The notes under the pieces were generated by a model. It worked only from the letters and a program-made list of their open reading frames with translations, was not told the origin of the DNA and made no database searches. Of a DNA stretch of 64,000 nt, positions 41,664-51,136 are shown one piece after another. Where the stretch lies: assembly GCA_039818345.1 (NCBI GenBank), contig JBCBUC010000019.1:13562-77561 (forward strand), read 5' to 3'. The position numbers were made by a program, and so were the translations under genes. Each line of letters opens with the position of its first letter. Within the stretch, counting starts at the first letter, position 1. This DNA comes from Parvularcula sp039818345 (GTDB lineage: Bacteria > Pseudomonadota > Alphaproteobacteria > Caulobacterales > Parvularculaceae).

Positions 41664-42925
41664 GCGGTAACCTTGATCAGGCCGTGCTTCTTTTTACCGA
41701 TGGAGAGCTTGATCGCGCCATCTTGAACGTCGGCGGCTGTCAGCGGCCGTTCCTCGGATAACGGAACATCATTGACCTTCAGGGCATTCCCTTTGATATG
41801 CCGACGACCCTCACCATTGCTTGCGATTAAACCAAGCTCTTGGAACAGAGGAAAAAGCGCCGCGCCTGTTTCAAGTTCGGATGGCGTGCGGGTCAGCGTT
41901 GGTAGATCGCCGCCGGCTGCACCTGCTTCAAAGGTTGTCCGCGCAGTCTCTGCGGCGGCTTCCGCGGCCTCCCGGCCGTGCAGTAGGGCCGTGGTTTCGG
42001 TGGCCAGGATCTTTTTGGCCTCGTTGATATCGCCGCCTTTCAGTCGCTCTAGGCGTTCGATCTCGTCAATCGGGAGAAGGGTGAAACGGCGAAGCATTGT
42101 TCCGACGTCGGCATCGTCCGTGTTACGCCAGAATTGCCAATAGTCGTAAGGAGAGAAGCGTTCCGCATTAAGCCAGACAGCTCCCTTTTCCGTCTTGCCC
42201 ATTTTCTTGCCGGACGCGGTGGTCAGGAGGGGCGTTGTTAGACCAAATGCGGCTGTGTCGTCGCCCGTCGTCGCACCAGCGCGGCGGATCAGCTCAACAC
42301 CGTTAACAATATTGCCCCATTGATCGCTGCCGCCCATTTGCAGGCAGCATGCATGACGCTTCTTCAGTTCCAAAAAATCGTACGCTTGCATCAGCATGTA
42401 ATTGAACTCGAGGAACGTCATAGGTTGCTCGCGTTCCAACCGTAGTTTTACTGAATCGAAGGTCAGCATACGATTGATGGTGAAATGGACACCATAGTCA
42501 CGCAAAAACTGAACGTAACTCAAGTCCGACAGCCAGTCATCATTATTGACCAGCATGGCATCGGTCTCGCTATCACCAAAGGTGAGGAACGGCTCAAAAG
42601 CCTTCCGTATGCCGGCCATGTTGTTGGCAATATCGTCATCCGAGAGGAGCTTCCGCTGCTCATCTTTGCCCGTTGGATCGCCTACCTTTGTGGTGCCGCC
42701 ACCGAGGAGCACCACGGGTCTGTGCCCTGCTTGTTGCAGGTGATGCAGCATCATGATTTGGACCAGACTGCCGACATGGAGGCTGTCAGCCGTCGCATCA
42801 AATCCGATATAGGCCGTGCACGTTCCCGACATGAGGGCATCGTCAAGCGCGTCAGCGTCGGTCACCTGATGGATAAACCCGCGCGTCTCAAGCGTTTGCA
42901 AAAAGGGTGAACGGTACAAGGACAT
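41660..42925 (-). CDS. tyrS: tyrosyl-tRNA synthetase
   Basis: Charges tRNA-Tyr. The 421-residue product of the class I bacterial TyrRS type shows YIGFDATADSLHVGSL (HIGH-like motif HVGS), YMLMQAYDFLELK, MGGSDQWGNIVNGVELIRR and the KMSKS-equivalent GKKMGKTEKGAVWL. A C-terminal S4 RNA-binding domain covers about 355-421. Confidence 0.96.
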   Translation of the reverse strand: MSLYRSPFLQTLETRGFIHQVTDADALDDALMSGTCTAYIGFDATADSLHVGSLVQIMMLHHLQQAGHRPVVLLGGGTTKVGDPTGKDEQRKLLSDDDIANNMAGIRKAFEPFLTFGDSETDAMLVNNDDWLSDLSYVQFLRDYGVHFTINRMLTFDSVKLRLEREQPMTFLEFNYMLMQAYDFLELKKRHACCLQMGGSDQWGNIVNGVELIRRAGATTGDDTAAFGLTTPLLTTASGKKMGKTEKGAVWLNAERFSPYDYWQFWRNTDDADVGTMLRRFTLLPIDEIERLERLKGGDINEAKKILATETTALLHGREAAEAAAETARTTFEAGAAGGDLPTLTRTPSELETGAALFPLFQELGLIASNGEGRRHIKGNALKVNDVPLSEERPLTAADVQDGAIKLSIGKKKHGLIKVTA

Positions 42926-42951
42926 CCGTGTCAGAGCTTTCGTCGGCCGCG

Positions 42952-45894
42952 TTATTCAGCGGCCTGAGATTCGATATCGGGTCGGCCGTGGCAATGCTTG
43001 TACTTTTTCCCTGAGCCACAAGGGCAGGGGGCATTTCGGCTAACCCGGCCCCATGTCGAGGGGTCGTTCGGATCAACCGCTTTGGCCTCGCGTGCTGCAC
43101 GAAGGGTCGTTGCGCCAGTGGATCGACCATAGGTTCGGGCCGGTTGGTTTTGCGGCGGCGCGGCGTCATTTTCACCGGTCAACGGATCAATATGCGTGGC
43201 CTTCAATTGCTCTGGGTCGAGCTGGCCTTTCTTTTGAAGCTCAGCAATCAGCCGTTTGGCTTCTTCCACATCGATCTTCGGTGCCTCAGGGCGCCGCACC
43301 TCCACATGGTAGAGGCTGCGTGTGACGTCGCGGCGCAGACCGTCGAGAAGCGTTTGGAAGAGGGCAAAGGCTTCGGTCTTGAACTCGTTTAGCGGATCTC
43401 GTTGGCCAACACCGCGCAATCCGACCACGGAGCGTAAGTGATCGAGCTGCTGCAAGTGCTCGCGCCAATTCCGATCGATGGTTTGGAGAAGGATTGCTTT
43501 TTCAATGCGTTTGGTGGTGTCCTCGCCAAAATCGGCAGTCCGTTTGGTGTATTGTTCTTCAACAGCTGTCCGCACGCGGTCAGTAATCTCTGAATCCGCG
43601 ACACCCTCTTCACTCGCCCAGTCAGCAACGGGTAGATCGAGGCCGAAGATTTGTTTGAGATCGCCTGCCAGGCCTTCAATGTCCCATTGCTCCGCATAGC
43701 TGCGTTCTGGGATACGGAAGCTGACCACATCTTCGATCAGTGTTTCCCGCATGTCGCCAATAATTTCTGCGACGTCAGGTGTGTCCATGAACTCGATGCG
43801 TTGCTCAAAAACAGCTTTGCGCTGATCGTTCATCACGTCGTCATATTTGAGGACGTTTTTACGAATATCGAAATTGCGCTGCTCAATTTTTTTCTGTGCG
43901 TTTTCAACAGCTTTGGTGAACCAGGGGTGCTCAATTGACTCGTCTGGTTTAATGCCAAAACGGTTCAGCATCTTTTCCATCCCCGCACCGAAGATCCGCA
44001 TGAGATCGTCTTCTAGGGATAGGTAGAATTTGGTCGTGCCAGGGTCGCCCTGCCGGCCAGAACGGCCGCGTAACTGGTTGTCGATCCGGCGGCTTTCGTG
44101 GCGCTCAGTACCAAGAACGAAAAGGCCGCCTGCTTCGAGGGCCACTTCTTTTTGCTCTTTGATTTTGGCTTCGATTTCGGTGCGTTTTGCGTTGATCGTG
44201 TCGGCATCGTCATCTTCAGAAAGGTGTTGGACGATTTCCATATCAACCGAACCGCCCAGCTGAATATCCGTGCCGCGTCCAGCCATGTTGGTGGCGATGG
44301 TCACGGCGCCAGGAATTCCGGCGGAGGCGACGATCTCAGCCTCTTGTTCGTGAAAGCGGGCGTTCAGGACGTTATGCGGCACAGGGATCGGTTTGCGCGC
44401 CATGGCCTCAATGTCCGACGCCATCGTCGTGAGACGCTCCCGCTCCTCGACCTGTTTCTCTTTCAGCTCGCTAGCGCGTTTGGTGAGATCAGCCGCGACC
44501 TCTTTCCAAAACTTCTTATCGCTAAGAAGCGATGAGAGGTATTCGGACTTTTCAATCGATACGGTGCCAACGAGGACCGGTTGGCCTTTAAGATGACACT
44601 CAGCGATCTGGATCGCGATTGCACGGTACTTCTCACGCGCTGACATGTAGAGCTCATCATCAAAGTCATCGCGAGAAATCGGTCGGTTCGTCGGAATTTC
44701 GGACACGGACAGGCTGTAGATGTCCTGGAACTCGCCTTCTTCGGTGATCGCCGTACCGGTCATGCCGGAGAGTTTTTCGTAGAGGCGGAAATAGTTCTGG
44801 AAGGTGATCGAAGCGAGGGTGACGTTTTCTGGCTTAATTTCCGCGCCTTCCTTAGCCTCCACCGCTTGATGCAGACCGTCGGACCAGCGCCGTCCGTCCA
44901 TCATGCGGCCGGTAAACTCGTCGATGATCACAACCTTATTGTCCTTGACGATATAATCCTTGTCCCGCGCAAACATTTTATGGGCACGCAGAGCATTTTG
45001 GATGTGATGCACAACGGTGACGTTCTCAGCCTCGTAAAGGCTCTCGCCCTTAAGGAGTTCCATCTCGCGGAGAAGATCTTCGACCCGCTCGTTACCCTCA
45101 TCCGTCAGGGTGACGAGTTTTTTCTTCTCGTCAATCTCGTAGCAGTCGTCATCAAGCTGAGGCATCAGCTTGTCGATTGCCACGTAAAGATCAGATTTGT
45201 CTTCTGTTGGTCCGCTGATGATCAGCGGGGTCCGCGCTTCGTCGATCAGGATGGAATCGACCTCGTCAATGATGGCGTAGGCGTGCCCACGCTGCACCAT
45301 CTCTTCTTTCGACTGTTTCATGTTATCGCGCAGATAATCGAAACCGAGTTCGTTGTTGGTGCCGTAGGTGATGTCGCAGGCATAAGCGGCGCGGCGGGAT
45401 GCATCGTCCATATTGCTGACGATCACCCCGGTGGTCATGCCGAGCTTTTCGTAGACCTTACCCATCCATTCTGCGTCGCGTGCGGCGAGGTAATCGTTCA
45501 CCGTGACGATATGGACGCCTTGGCCGGTAAGGGCGTTCAGGAACGCGGGGAGGGTTGCGACCAGCGTCTTGCCTTCACCGGTCTTCATCTCAGCGATGTT
45601 GCCGCCATTCATCACCATGCCGCCGACGAATTGCACGTCATAAGGCCGAAGGCCGATGGCGCGATCAGCGGCTTCGCGGACAAGCGCAAAGGCTTCGTCG
45701 AGCAGCTGATCGAGGGTTTCGCCGTCTTGGTAGCGCGTTTTCAGTTCATTGGTCTTGGCGACGATGTCGTCGTCGCTGAGCGCGGCCATCTCTTCAGCCA
45801 ACTCGCCAATCTTTTTGGCGCGCTTGGTCATCGGTTTCAGACGGCGCTCATTGGCCGAACCGAAGAGGCGTTGCGCGAGGGATACTTTAGCCAT
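42952..45894 (-). CDS. secA: preprotein translocase ATPase SecA
   Basis: Motor of Sec export, 980 residues. Walker A MKTGEGKTLVATLPA, DEVDSILIDEARTPLIISG, HQAVEAKEGAEIKPEN, TNMAGRGTDIQLGG and GRSGRQGDPG are all present, and the C-terminus ends in the zinc-binding SEC-C tail NAPCPCGSGKKYKHCHG. ATG 45894 is used (a TTG codon precedes it in frame). Divergent from the parvulin gene; the shared upstream region carries a CtrA-type box. Confidence 0.97.
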   Translation of the reverse strand: MAKVSLAQRLFGSANERRLKPMTKRAKKIGELAEEMAALSDDDIVAKTNELKTRYQDGETLDQLLDEAFALVREAADRAIGLRPYDVQFVGGMVMNGGNIAEMKTGEGKTLVATLPAFLNALTGQGVHIVTVNDYLAARDAEWMGKVYEKLGMTTGVIVSNMDDASRRAAYACDITYGTNNELGFDYLRDNMKQSKEEMVQRGHAYAIIDEVDSILIDEARTPLIISGPTEDKSDLYVAIDKLMPQLDDDCYEIDEKKKLVTLTDEGNERVEDLLREMELLKGESLYEAENVTVVHHIQNALRAHKMFARDKDYIVKDNKVVIIDEFTGRMMDGRRWSDGLHQAVEAKEGAEIKPENVTLASITFQNYFRLYEKLSGMTGTAITEEGEFQDIYSLSVSEIPTNRPISRDDFDDELYMSAREKYRAIAIQIAECHLKGQPVLVGTVSIEKSEYLSSLLSDKKFWKEVAADLTKRASELKEKQVEERERLTTMASDIEAMARKPIPVPHNVLNARFHEQEAEIVASAGIPGAVTIATNMAGRGTDIQLGGSVDMEIVQHLSEDDDADTINAKRTEIEAKIKEQKEVALEAGGLFVLGTERHESRRIDNQLRGRSGRQGDPGTTKFYLSLEDDLMRIFGAGMEKMLNRFGIKPDESIEHPWFTKAVENAQKKIEQRNFDIRKNVLKYDDVMNDQRKAVFEQRIEFMDTPDVAEIIGDMRETLIEDVVSFRIPERSYAEQWDIEGLAGDLKQIFGLDLPVADWASEEGVADSEITDRVRTAVEEQYTKRTADFGEDTTKRIEKAILLQTIDRNWREHLQQLDHLRSVVGLRGVGQRDPLNEFKTEAFALFQTLLDGLRRDVTRSLYHVEVRRPEAPKIDVEEAKRLIAELQKKGQLDPEQLKATHIDPLTGENDAAPPQNQPARTYGRSTGATTLRAAREAKAVDPNDPSTWGRVSRNAPCPCGSGKKYKHCHGRPDIESQAAE

Positions 45895-46067
45895 CAACCT
45901 GCCTTTTGAATCGTTGCCGCCAGCGAGCCAGAGCCGCGCAGCATGCCCGCATATTTCCTAAGATGACGCGAGCGTTCCGCAGATAGGTAGCAGCCCCCGT
46001 CGGTGTCAAATTTTGCGTGTTGGCACCGCCTTCGCATCACAAGATTCGTCAATTCGTTTGCAAGTCG

Positions 46068-46083
46068 TTAAGGGCTTCTTAAC
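46068..46083. promoter_or_regulatory. candidate CtrA box between secA and parvulin gene
   Basis: TTAAGGGCTTCTTAAC is an exact match to the CtrA consensus TTAA-N7-TTAAC. It sits about 110 bases upstream of the parvulin start and about 175 bases upstream of secA, in a 283-base divergent intergenic region. CtrA is the cell-cycle master regulator of most alphaproteobacteria. The rest of this gap shows no gene. Confidence 0.5.
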
Positions 46084-46177
46084 TGACTCATTGAGCTTGT
46101 TGGGTGGATTTGTGCAAAGCATTGAAAATCATAAGACTTCATCGACTGAGGCGATCCGAGGTGTTCGTTTCACCGGC

Positions 46178-47128
46178 ATGGTCTTAGCACGTGCAGCACA
46201 AGAGCTTCACGGCTCGACCATGCTGCGGGCGATTTTTTGCGCGGCTTTGTTAACCGCGACGTCACTCGAGACCATTCGTCTCGGCGTTGTTCGGCCTCCT
46301 CAGGTCTTGGCCTCGGCGACGGAAAATCTTGATCCTGTGGTGGCTTCCATCGGCGACCAAGTTTTGCGCGTGTCCGACGCCTACGCCCAGGCCGCCTTTA
46401 CCGGTGCGCCTGCTGGTGATGCGGGTGACGTCGGCGAGCTCTTGTCTTCGGGCACCGTGGACGCGGCCGCCAATCAAGTCGCACTCGCCCAGGCGGCTCG
46501 GACTGAAGGGATCGATGAAGCGCTCGAGATTCGCGCAGCGCTTGCACTCGCCGAGCGTCAAATCCTTGCTGAGGCTTATCTTGAGCAGGTGACGCGCGCG
46601 GCAGTCAGCGAACAAGCAATCCATGCGCGTTACAAAGCAGAGCAAGAGGCGCTTGCTGCTCAAGCTGTCATGCGTGTGTCCCATATTGTTGTTCCAAGTC
46701 GGGACGAGGCGCTCGTTTTGGCGGCCCAGCTCCCTGCTGCAAGTTTTCCGGTGCTTGCCTCGCGTCATTCCATTGACGCGGCAACGTCGCCGCAAGGCGG
46801 CCGCATGGGCGAGTTGCGCGCGGCTGACCTGCATCCGACGCTGCGGCAGGCTGTTGACGATCTTCGTGTTGGCCAGGCGTCATCTCCGGTGGAGACCGAG
46901 CAGGGTTGGCACATCGTCAAACTCGAAGCGCGCCGGGAAGTTCGTTTGGCACCGCTTAATGAACGCCGCCCGGCGATTGTTGAAGCCTTGACCCAAGAGG
47001 CTATCGCCGCTGCCCTCGATGACGCGCGGGAGGCTGTCCCGATGCGCATCCGCCCTGCTGAGTCGGTGGTGGCGATGCTGAACGACGACGAACCGACGCC
47101 AACCCTCGCGCTCGCTCGAGCACAGTAG
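46178..47128 (+). CDS. PpiC-type (parvulin) peptidylprolyl isomerase, exported
   Basis: Periplasmic folding factor, about 316 residues: signal region (LRAIFCAALLTAT), SurA-like helical part (about 45-150), and one parvulin domain (about 160-255: VMRVSHIVVPSRDEA, GRMGELRAADLHP, PVETEQGWHIVKLE). The start is uncertain: ATG 46178 and ATG 46220 both precede the signal; the frame is open back to 46013. It is divergent from secA. In many relatives argJ lies between this gene and mutT; here mutT follows after 10 bases. Confidence 0.82.
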   Translation: MVLARAAQELHGSTMLRAIFCAALLTATSLETIRLGVVRPPQVLASATENLDPVVASIGDQVLRVSDAYAQAAFTGAPAGDAGDVGELLSSGTVDAAANQVALAQAARTEGIDEALEIRAALALAERQILAEAYLEQVTRAAVSEQAIHARYKAEQEALAAQAVMRVSHIVVPSRDEALVLAAQLPAASFPVLASRHSIDAATSPQGGRMGELRAADLHPTLRQAVDDLRVGQASSPVETEQGWHIVKLEARREVRLAPLNERRPAIVEALTQEAIAAALDDAREAVPMRIRPAESVVAMLNDDEPTPTLALARAQ

Positions 47129-47138
47129 CATATTCCCT

Positions 47139-47522
47139 ATGCTGATTGTTTCAGCTTGCGCGCTGATTGATCGTGATGGCCGCGTTCTCCTCACCCAGCG
47201 ACCACAAGGAAAGGCGCACGCAGGCCTTTGGGAATTCCCCGGCGGCAAAGTTGAAGAGGGTGAGGAGCCAGGCGAGGCGCTCATTCGAGAGCTCAAGGAA
47301 GAACTGGGCATCGACACCGAGGCAAGCTGTTTGGCACCTATTGCGTTCAACACAGAAGATTCCCTTCTTCTCCTGCTTTTTGCGTGTCGAAAGTATCAAG
47401 GCATCCCCCAGCCTCTCGAAGAGCAGGCGCTTATGTGGTCAAAGGCGGGGGATCTTCTGACCCATGATCTTGTGCCCGCGGACCGGCCACTTGCGGCTGC
47501 GGTGCGGGACCTTTTGGCCTAG
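47139..47522 (+). CDS. mutT: 8-oxo-dGTP diphosphatase (MutT, Nudix)
   Basis: Removes oxidised dGTP from the nucleotide pool. The 127-residue product has the complete Nudix box G-x5-E-x7-R-E-x-x-E-E-x-G in GGKVEEGEEPGEALIRELKE and ELG, and the typical QRPQGKAHAGLWEFPG start. The 10-base gap to the parvulin gene suggests co-transcription. Confidence 0.93.
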   Translation: MLIVSACALIDRDGRVLLTQRPQGKAHAGLWEFPGGKVEEGEEPGEALIRELKEELGIDTEASCLAPIAFNTEDSLLLLLFACRKYQGIPQPLEEQALMWSKAGDLLTHDLVPADRPLAAAVRDLLA

Positions 47523-47610
47523 TCGCGCAAGGTCCTGACCGCGAAATGCCGCCCAAAGCCGGGCGAGCCCGTTCTTGTCTCTGACGAGAACTCCAAGGAT
47601 ACTCCCCTCG

Positions 47611-48792
47611 ATGGTCACCAACCTCGCCACGATACTGTACGCGGCTGCTGCTGCGATCATTGCCTTTGCTTTGGCGATGTCGCTGGGCGAGCGGGAACGC
47701 CGCTTCGATCAGACCATCGGCTTTGCCGCCATGATGGTGGCTTTGCTTGCCCATGTCATCGGCGAATTGGTGATCGGTTCAGGCGCTTACACAATCGTTC
47801 CTCACTTTGTGGGCGCTGAGCTTTCCGTCCGTATGATGCTGGGTCCGGCGATCTTGTTCTACACCCGCGCCATGATCTCACCCGATCAAATCACCTTTGA
47901 AAGGCGAGATTGGCTTGCGCTGCTCGGCCCTGCGCTTGTTCTCATCGTCAGCCTGCCATTTTCTCGTCTGAGTGCTGAAGAAAAGCTCGCGCTCGTCGAC
48001 CCGGCGACCAGAGATCCCATTCACTTCAAGATTGCCGTCTTGACGTGTACCGCTGGTGTTGTCCTTTTCCTGGCTTTCACGAGCTACTACCTCTTCCGTG
48101 CCTTAAAGCTTCAGTCCCGGCACCGACGTGACATGATGGGGCAGTTCGCCAGTCTCGAGCAGCGTTCATTGGATTGGCTCAGAAACGCGCTGCTCTTGTT
48201 TTCTGTTGCTTGGGTGTGCCTTGGCATCAAACAGATGCTTTGGGTCAGTGGTCTTTCATCGCCGCCGCTCCAGGGTGCCTTGGCACTCACGGAAATGCTC
48301 TCCATCGCTGTTTTTGCCTATTATGGGTTGCGCCAGCCCGCGTTGCGCTTTGACCTTCCGGTCGTAAGTCCCACCGTTCGGACACCGATCATCACGCCAG
48401 CCCACATGGAGCGCACAGCTGCCAAGCTCGCAGCGGCGTTGGTCAATGGCCGTTTGTACGCTGAAAGCGATCTATCCTTGCGCCGACTCTCCGATGTCGC
48501 CGGTGTCAGCAAGAACCATATCTCCGAGACACTATCTCAGCATCTCGGAACCAATTTCTTTGACTTCGTCAACAAGTACCGGATTGAAGACGCTCAAAGC
48601 CTCCTAGCCGATACTGACAAGACCGTTCTTTCCATTGCGTTTGAGGTTGGTTTTAACGCCCGCTCGACGTTCAACACGGCGTTCAAGAAACACAGCGGAT
48701 CTACGCCCAGTGCGTTTCGAACGAGCGCAAGAGAGAAGGCTCTTCCTGGCGCTCCTCACGCCTTAAAAGATGCACCCGCGGTGTCCGAATAG
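47611..48792 (+). CDS. AraC-family regulator with membrane N-terminus
   Basis: About 393 residues. The first 235 carry six or seven hydrophobic helices (ILYAAAAAIIAFALAM, IGFAAMMVALLAHVIG and others), and residues about 280-380 form an AraC helix-turn-helix pair (LRRLSDVAGVSKNHISE and VLSIAFEVGFNARSTFNTAFKKHSG split). Membrane-bound AraC proteins of this kind sense an envelope signal. ATG 47611 is used; TTG 47575 is an alternative. The DUF4386 gene follows and may be its target. Confidence 0.87.
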   Translation: MVTNLATILYAAAAAIIAFALAMSLGERERRFDQTIGFAAMMVALLAHVIGELVIGSGAYTIVPHFVGAELSVRMMLGPAILFYTRAMISPDQITFERRDWLALLGPALVLIVSLPFSRLSAEEKLALVDPATRDPIHFKIAVLTCTAGVVLFLAFTSYYLFRALKLQSRHRRDMMGQFASLEQRSLDWLRNALLLFSVAWVCLGIKQMLWVSGLSSPPLQGALALTEMLSIAVFAYYGLRQPALRFDLPVVSPTVRTPIITPAHMERTAAKLAAALVNGRLYAESDLSLRRLSDVAGVSKNHISETLSQHLGTNFFDFVNKYRIEDAQSLLADTDKTVLSIAFEVGFNARSTFNTAFKKHSGSTPSAFRTSAREKALPGAPHALKDAPAVSE

Positions 48793-48893
48793 CCCCATCC
48801 GGACGACAGCGCATGCTGCGGCTCCCCATATCGGCAACGTTGCGTCGGCTGTCGGCGCGAGTTCTCAAAAATGCATGGGAGGTGCACCGCGAC

Positions 48894-49607
48894 ATGTCTC
48901 AATCGATCAAGCCGATCCACACTGCGCGTCAGATGGCCAGGATCGCTGGGCTGTCCTACCTGATTTACACGCTGGCGGGTCTCTACATTACCTTCGGCCC
49001 AACCCCGGGGTTGGGAACGTTGAAAGATCTCGACGTCGCCGCGGCCGACCACGAGCTCCTCTTCAGGTTGGACTTCTTGGCAGAGGCCATTCTCTACACG
49101 GCCGTCGGTCTATCGTCCGCAGCAATGTATGCGGTCTTGCGCACGGTCAGTCTGGGAATGGCGATCATGGGTGCGTTCTGCCGACTCGTCGAAGCGTCGA
49201 TGGGCGCCACATTCATTGTCCTCAAATTCGCAGCTTTCACCGCAGCGACCAACCCGAACGTGCTGGTCGCTCTGTCCAATGTCGAACGTGGTGCTGTGAC
49301 CGGCTTTCTTGCTCACGTTTATGGCTCAGCCATTTATTTTCTGCTGATCCCGATGGCGATCGGCGGCGTGCTCTTTTTCAGCCTCTTTTTCCGCGCGCGT
49401 TTTATTCCCCGATGGCTTTCGATATGGGGCATGCTGACTTATACGATCATTGGATGTCTCGCCGCCACCGTTCTTGTCGACCCGGACCTGAGAGAGCACG
49501 TTATGCTGTTTTTTCTGCCCGGCGCTCTCTTCGAATGGATCGTGGCGCTTTGGTTACTCTTTGGCGGCATCAACACACAACACTGGGAAAACGTGGGAAA
49601 CGGATGA
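48894..49607 (+). CDS. DUF4386 membrane protein
   Basis: A 237-residue integral membrane protein with about six helices and the DUF4386 opening ARQMARIAGLSYLIYTLAGLY. Function unknown; the family is often next to regulators. ATG 48894 is preceded by GGGAGGTG (48877-48884), which decides the start; an upstream ATG at 48813 would add a non-hydrophobic segment. Confidence 0.83.
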   Translation: MSQSIKPIHTARQMARIAGLSYLIYTLAGLYITFGPTPGLGTLKDLDVAAADHELLFRLDFLAEAILYTAVGLSSAAMYAVLRTVSLGMAIMGAFCRLVEASMGATFIVLKFAAFTAATNPNVLVALSNVERGAVTGFLAHVYGSAIYFLLIPMAIGGVLFFSLFFRARFIPRWLSIWGMLTYTIIGCLAATVLVDPDLREHVMLFFLPGALFEWIVALWLLFGGINTQHWENVGNG

Positions 49608-49641
49608 TCTTTATACTCCCAACGCGGCCCATACTCATGGC

Positions 49642-51039
49642 TTAATACCGATAGGTGAGACCAAGCATGGCGGCGTTTCCTGATGCGTCGCGTCCTGTGC
49701 CTGAGAAGACGCCTCCTGCATCAAAGTGCCCACTATAGGCGATGGCTGCGAGGCGTTCGGCGATATTCAGTCGCGCCGTTAAGCCAATATCGGTGCCAAC
49801 AAAGTCACTGTTGCCCGTATTGGCGGCGAGCAACTCCGTGTTGAACAAGGTGTAGAGCGCATCTTCGCTCTCAACCCGCCAAAAGGCATGCACATAAGGC
49901 GCGACCCGCAGCCGATTGCCGATCTGAAAAGGGACTGAGGCTTTCACCCAGGCGATGTTCCCCGGACCGAGCGGCTGTGTCACGTCTTCATAGACCAGGC
50001 CCGACGCTGCGGGGGCAAGAAAGGTCTCAACGCGGCCGTCCGTGGGATCGTCGTCGCCAGAGGTGTAGAGGAACTCGACCGTGGGAGAGGGGGAGCCCGG
50101 TAAATCCGTGATCGGTCTTGCGATGCGACCACCGATTTGGAAACCTCGAATATCCTCGTCCGTTTGATCGATGGATCCGAATTGCATCGTCGCTTCGAGG
50201 TCCCAGGACCAGTTCTCAAAAGCCTTCCCGCTCGCACGAGCCCCTGTGTGGTATCGAACCACTTCGGAAGGCCCTCCGGTCGTTGCTACCTCGTCTCGAC
50301 GCCACCGAAGTCCATAAAGGTCCACACTGATGTTTTTGATCGTACCGCTTGAATAGACACCGCTCAGGCTGAGGCTGTCATCGGTTCCGTTATCAAAGCT
50401 GCCCGTGCCGTCTTCAACGCCGACAAATCCCAATAGATCCGTCACCCACTGACCACGGCGGTAGCGGAGCAGTGCGCCGTCATAATCGTCGCGCAAAAAC
50501 CGACCTGCACGGATGGCAAGGAGACGCCCCGCGCCGTAATGAAGCTCTTGGCGTCCAACGCGGACGATCAAGTCTTTGCGTGACGGAGCGATTGCATCCC
50601 CGATTGCGACCTCCAAAAAGCCTTGATGGAGGTCGATGGTGTCACTGATGGCACCAGGTTTTGGTCCCTCTCGACCCTGAACACTTGCATGTTTCAAAGC
50701 ACCGTAAACGCGCACACGATCATGAAGCGTTGCCGACGCCCAAGGCGTCATCAAAAGGAAGACAGACTGATCGTCGCCGGGAAGGGCGCCGAAAGCCTCA
50801 TTCTTAAAGTGCTCAAGATGCAGTCTTGCGTCCACACCGACCGACGTTTTGATCGATCCATCTGCAGTCCAGCTTTTCGACTTCAACGATGGAGCATGTA
50901 AGCCGGCTGCGCTCCAATCCTCATCCTGCGGAAGAAATGCCCGCACCTCGGGGCTTTGAACAGTACCCGGCGCCCGAGGCTGCACGTCGGTTTGCGGGTC
51001 CATCGTCGCTAGAACGGCAAGCAACAACGCGGTCAACAT
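49642..51039 (-). CDS. alginate export (AlgE-like) outer-membrane beta-barrel protein
   Basis: A 465-residue outer-membrane protein of the alginate-export family: signal peptide (1-13), VDARLHLEHFKNEAFG, DLIVRVGRQELHYGAGRLLAIRAG (two adjoining motifs), alternating beta strands and a C-terminal YRY that closes the barrel. Members export polysaccharide or act as porins; no alginate biosynthesis gene is nearby, so a general porin role is as likely. Lies downstream of the exported cysteine hydrolase on the same strand (97-base gap with a hairpin). Confidence 0.8.
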   Translation of the reverse strand: MLTALLLAVLATMDPQTDVQPRAPGTVQSPEVRAFLPQDEDWSAAGLHAPSLKSKSWTADGSIKTSVGVDARLHLEHFKNEAFGALPGDDQSVFLLMTPWASATLHDRVRVYGALKHASVQGREGPKPGAISDTIDLHQGFLEVAIGDAIAPSRKDLIVRVGRQELHYGAGRLLAIRAGRFLRDDYDGALLRYRRGQWVTDLLGFVGVEDGTGSFDNGTDDSLSLSGVYSSGTIKNISVDLYGLRWRRDEVATTGGPSEVVRYHTGARASGKAFENWSWDLEATMQFGSIDQTDEDIRGFQIGGRIARPITDLPGSPSPTVEFLYTSGDDDPTDGRVETFLAPAASGLVYEDVTQPLGPGNIAWVKASVPFQIGNRLRVAPYVHAFWRVESEDALYTLFNTELLAANTGNSDFVGTDIGLTARLNIAERLAAIAYSGHFDAGGVFSGTGRDASGNAAMLGLTYRY

Positions 51040-51084
51040 GGTTCCAACTCCGATCGGATCGTGGGCGGTTGTTCAGGCAGCGTT

Positions 51085-51110
51085 GGAGCCGAGCATTCAT
51101 GCTCGGCTCC
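51085..51110 (-). repeat. perfect 11-bp hairpin between hydrolase and porin genes
   Basis: GGAGCCGAGCA (51085-51095) pairs perfectly with TGCTCGGCTCC (51100-51110) around a TTCA loop. Neither side has a T run, so it is not a clear intrinsic terminator; it may be an RNA-stability or partial-termination element that uncouples the two minus-strand genes. Confidence 0.55.
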
Positions 51111-51136
51111 AGGCCAATGCTCTTTGTTGAGTAGAG

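Noticed and set aside
44866..45909. 347-residue open frame antisense to secA
   Set aside because: Overlaps the certain secA frame entirely; composition typical of complementary-strand shadows.
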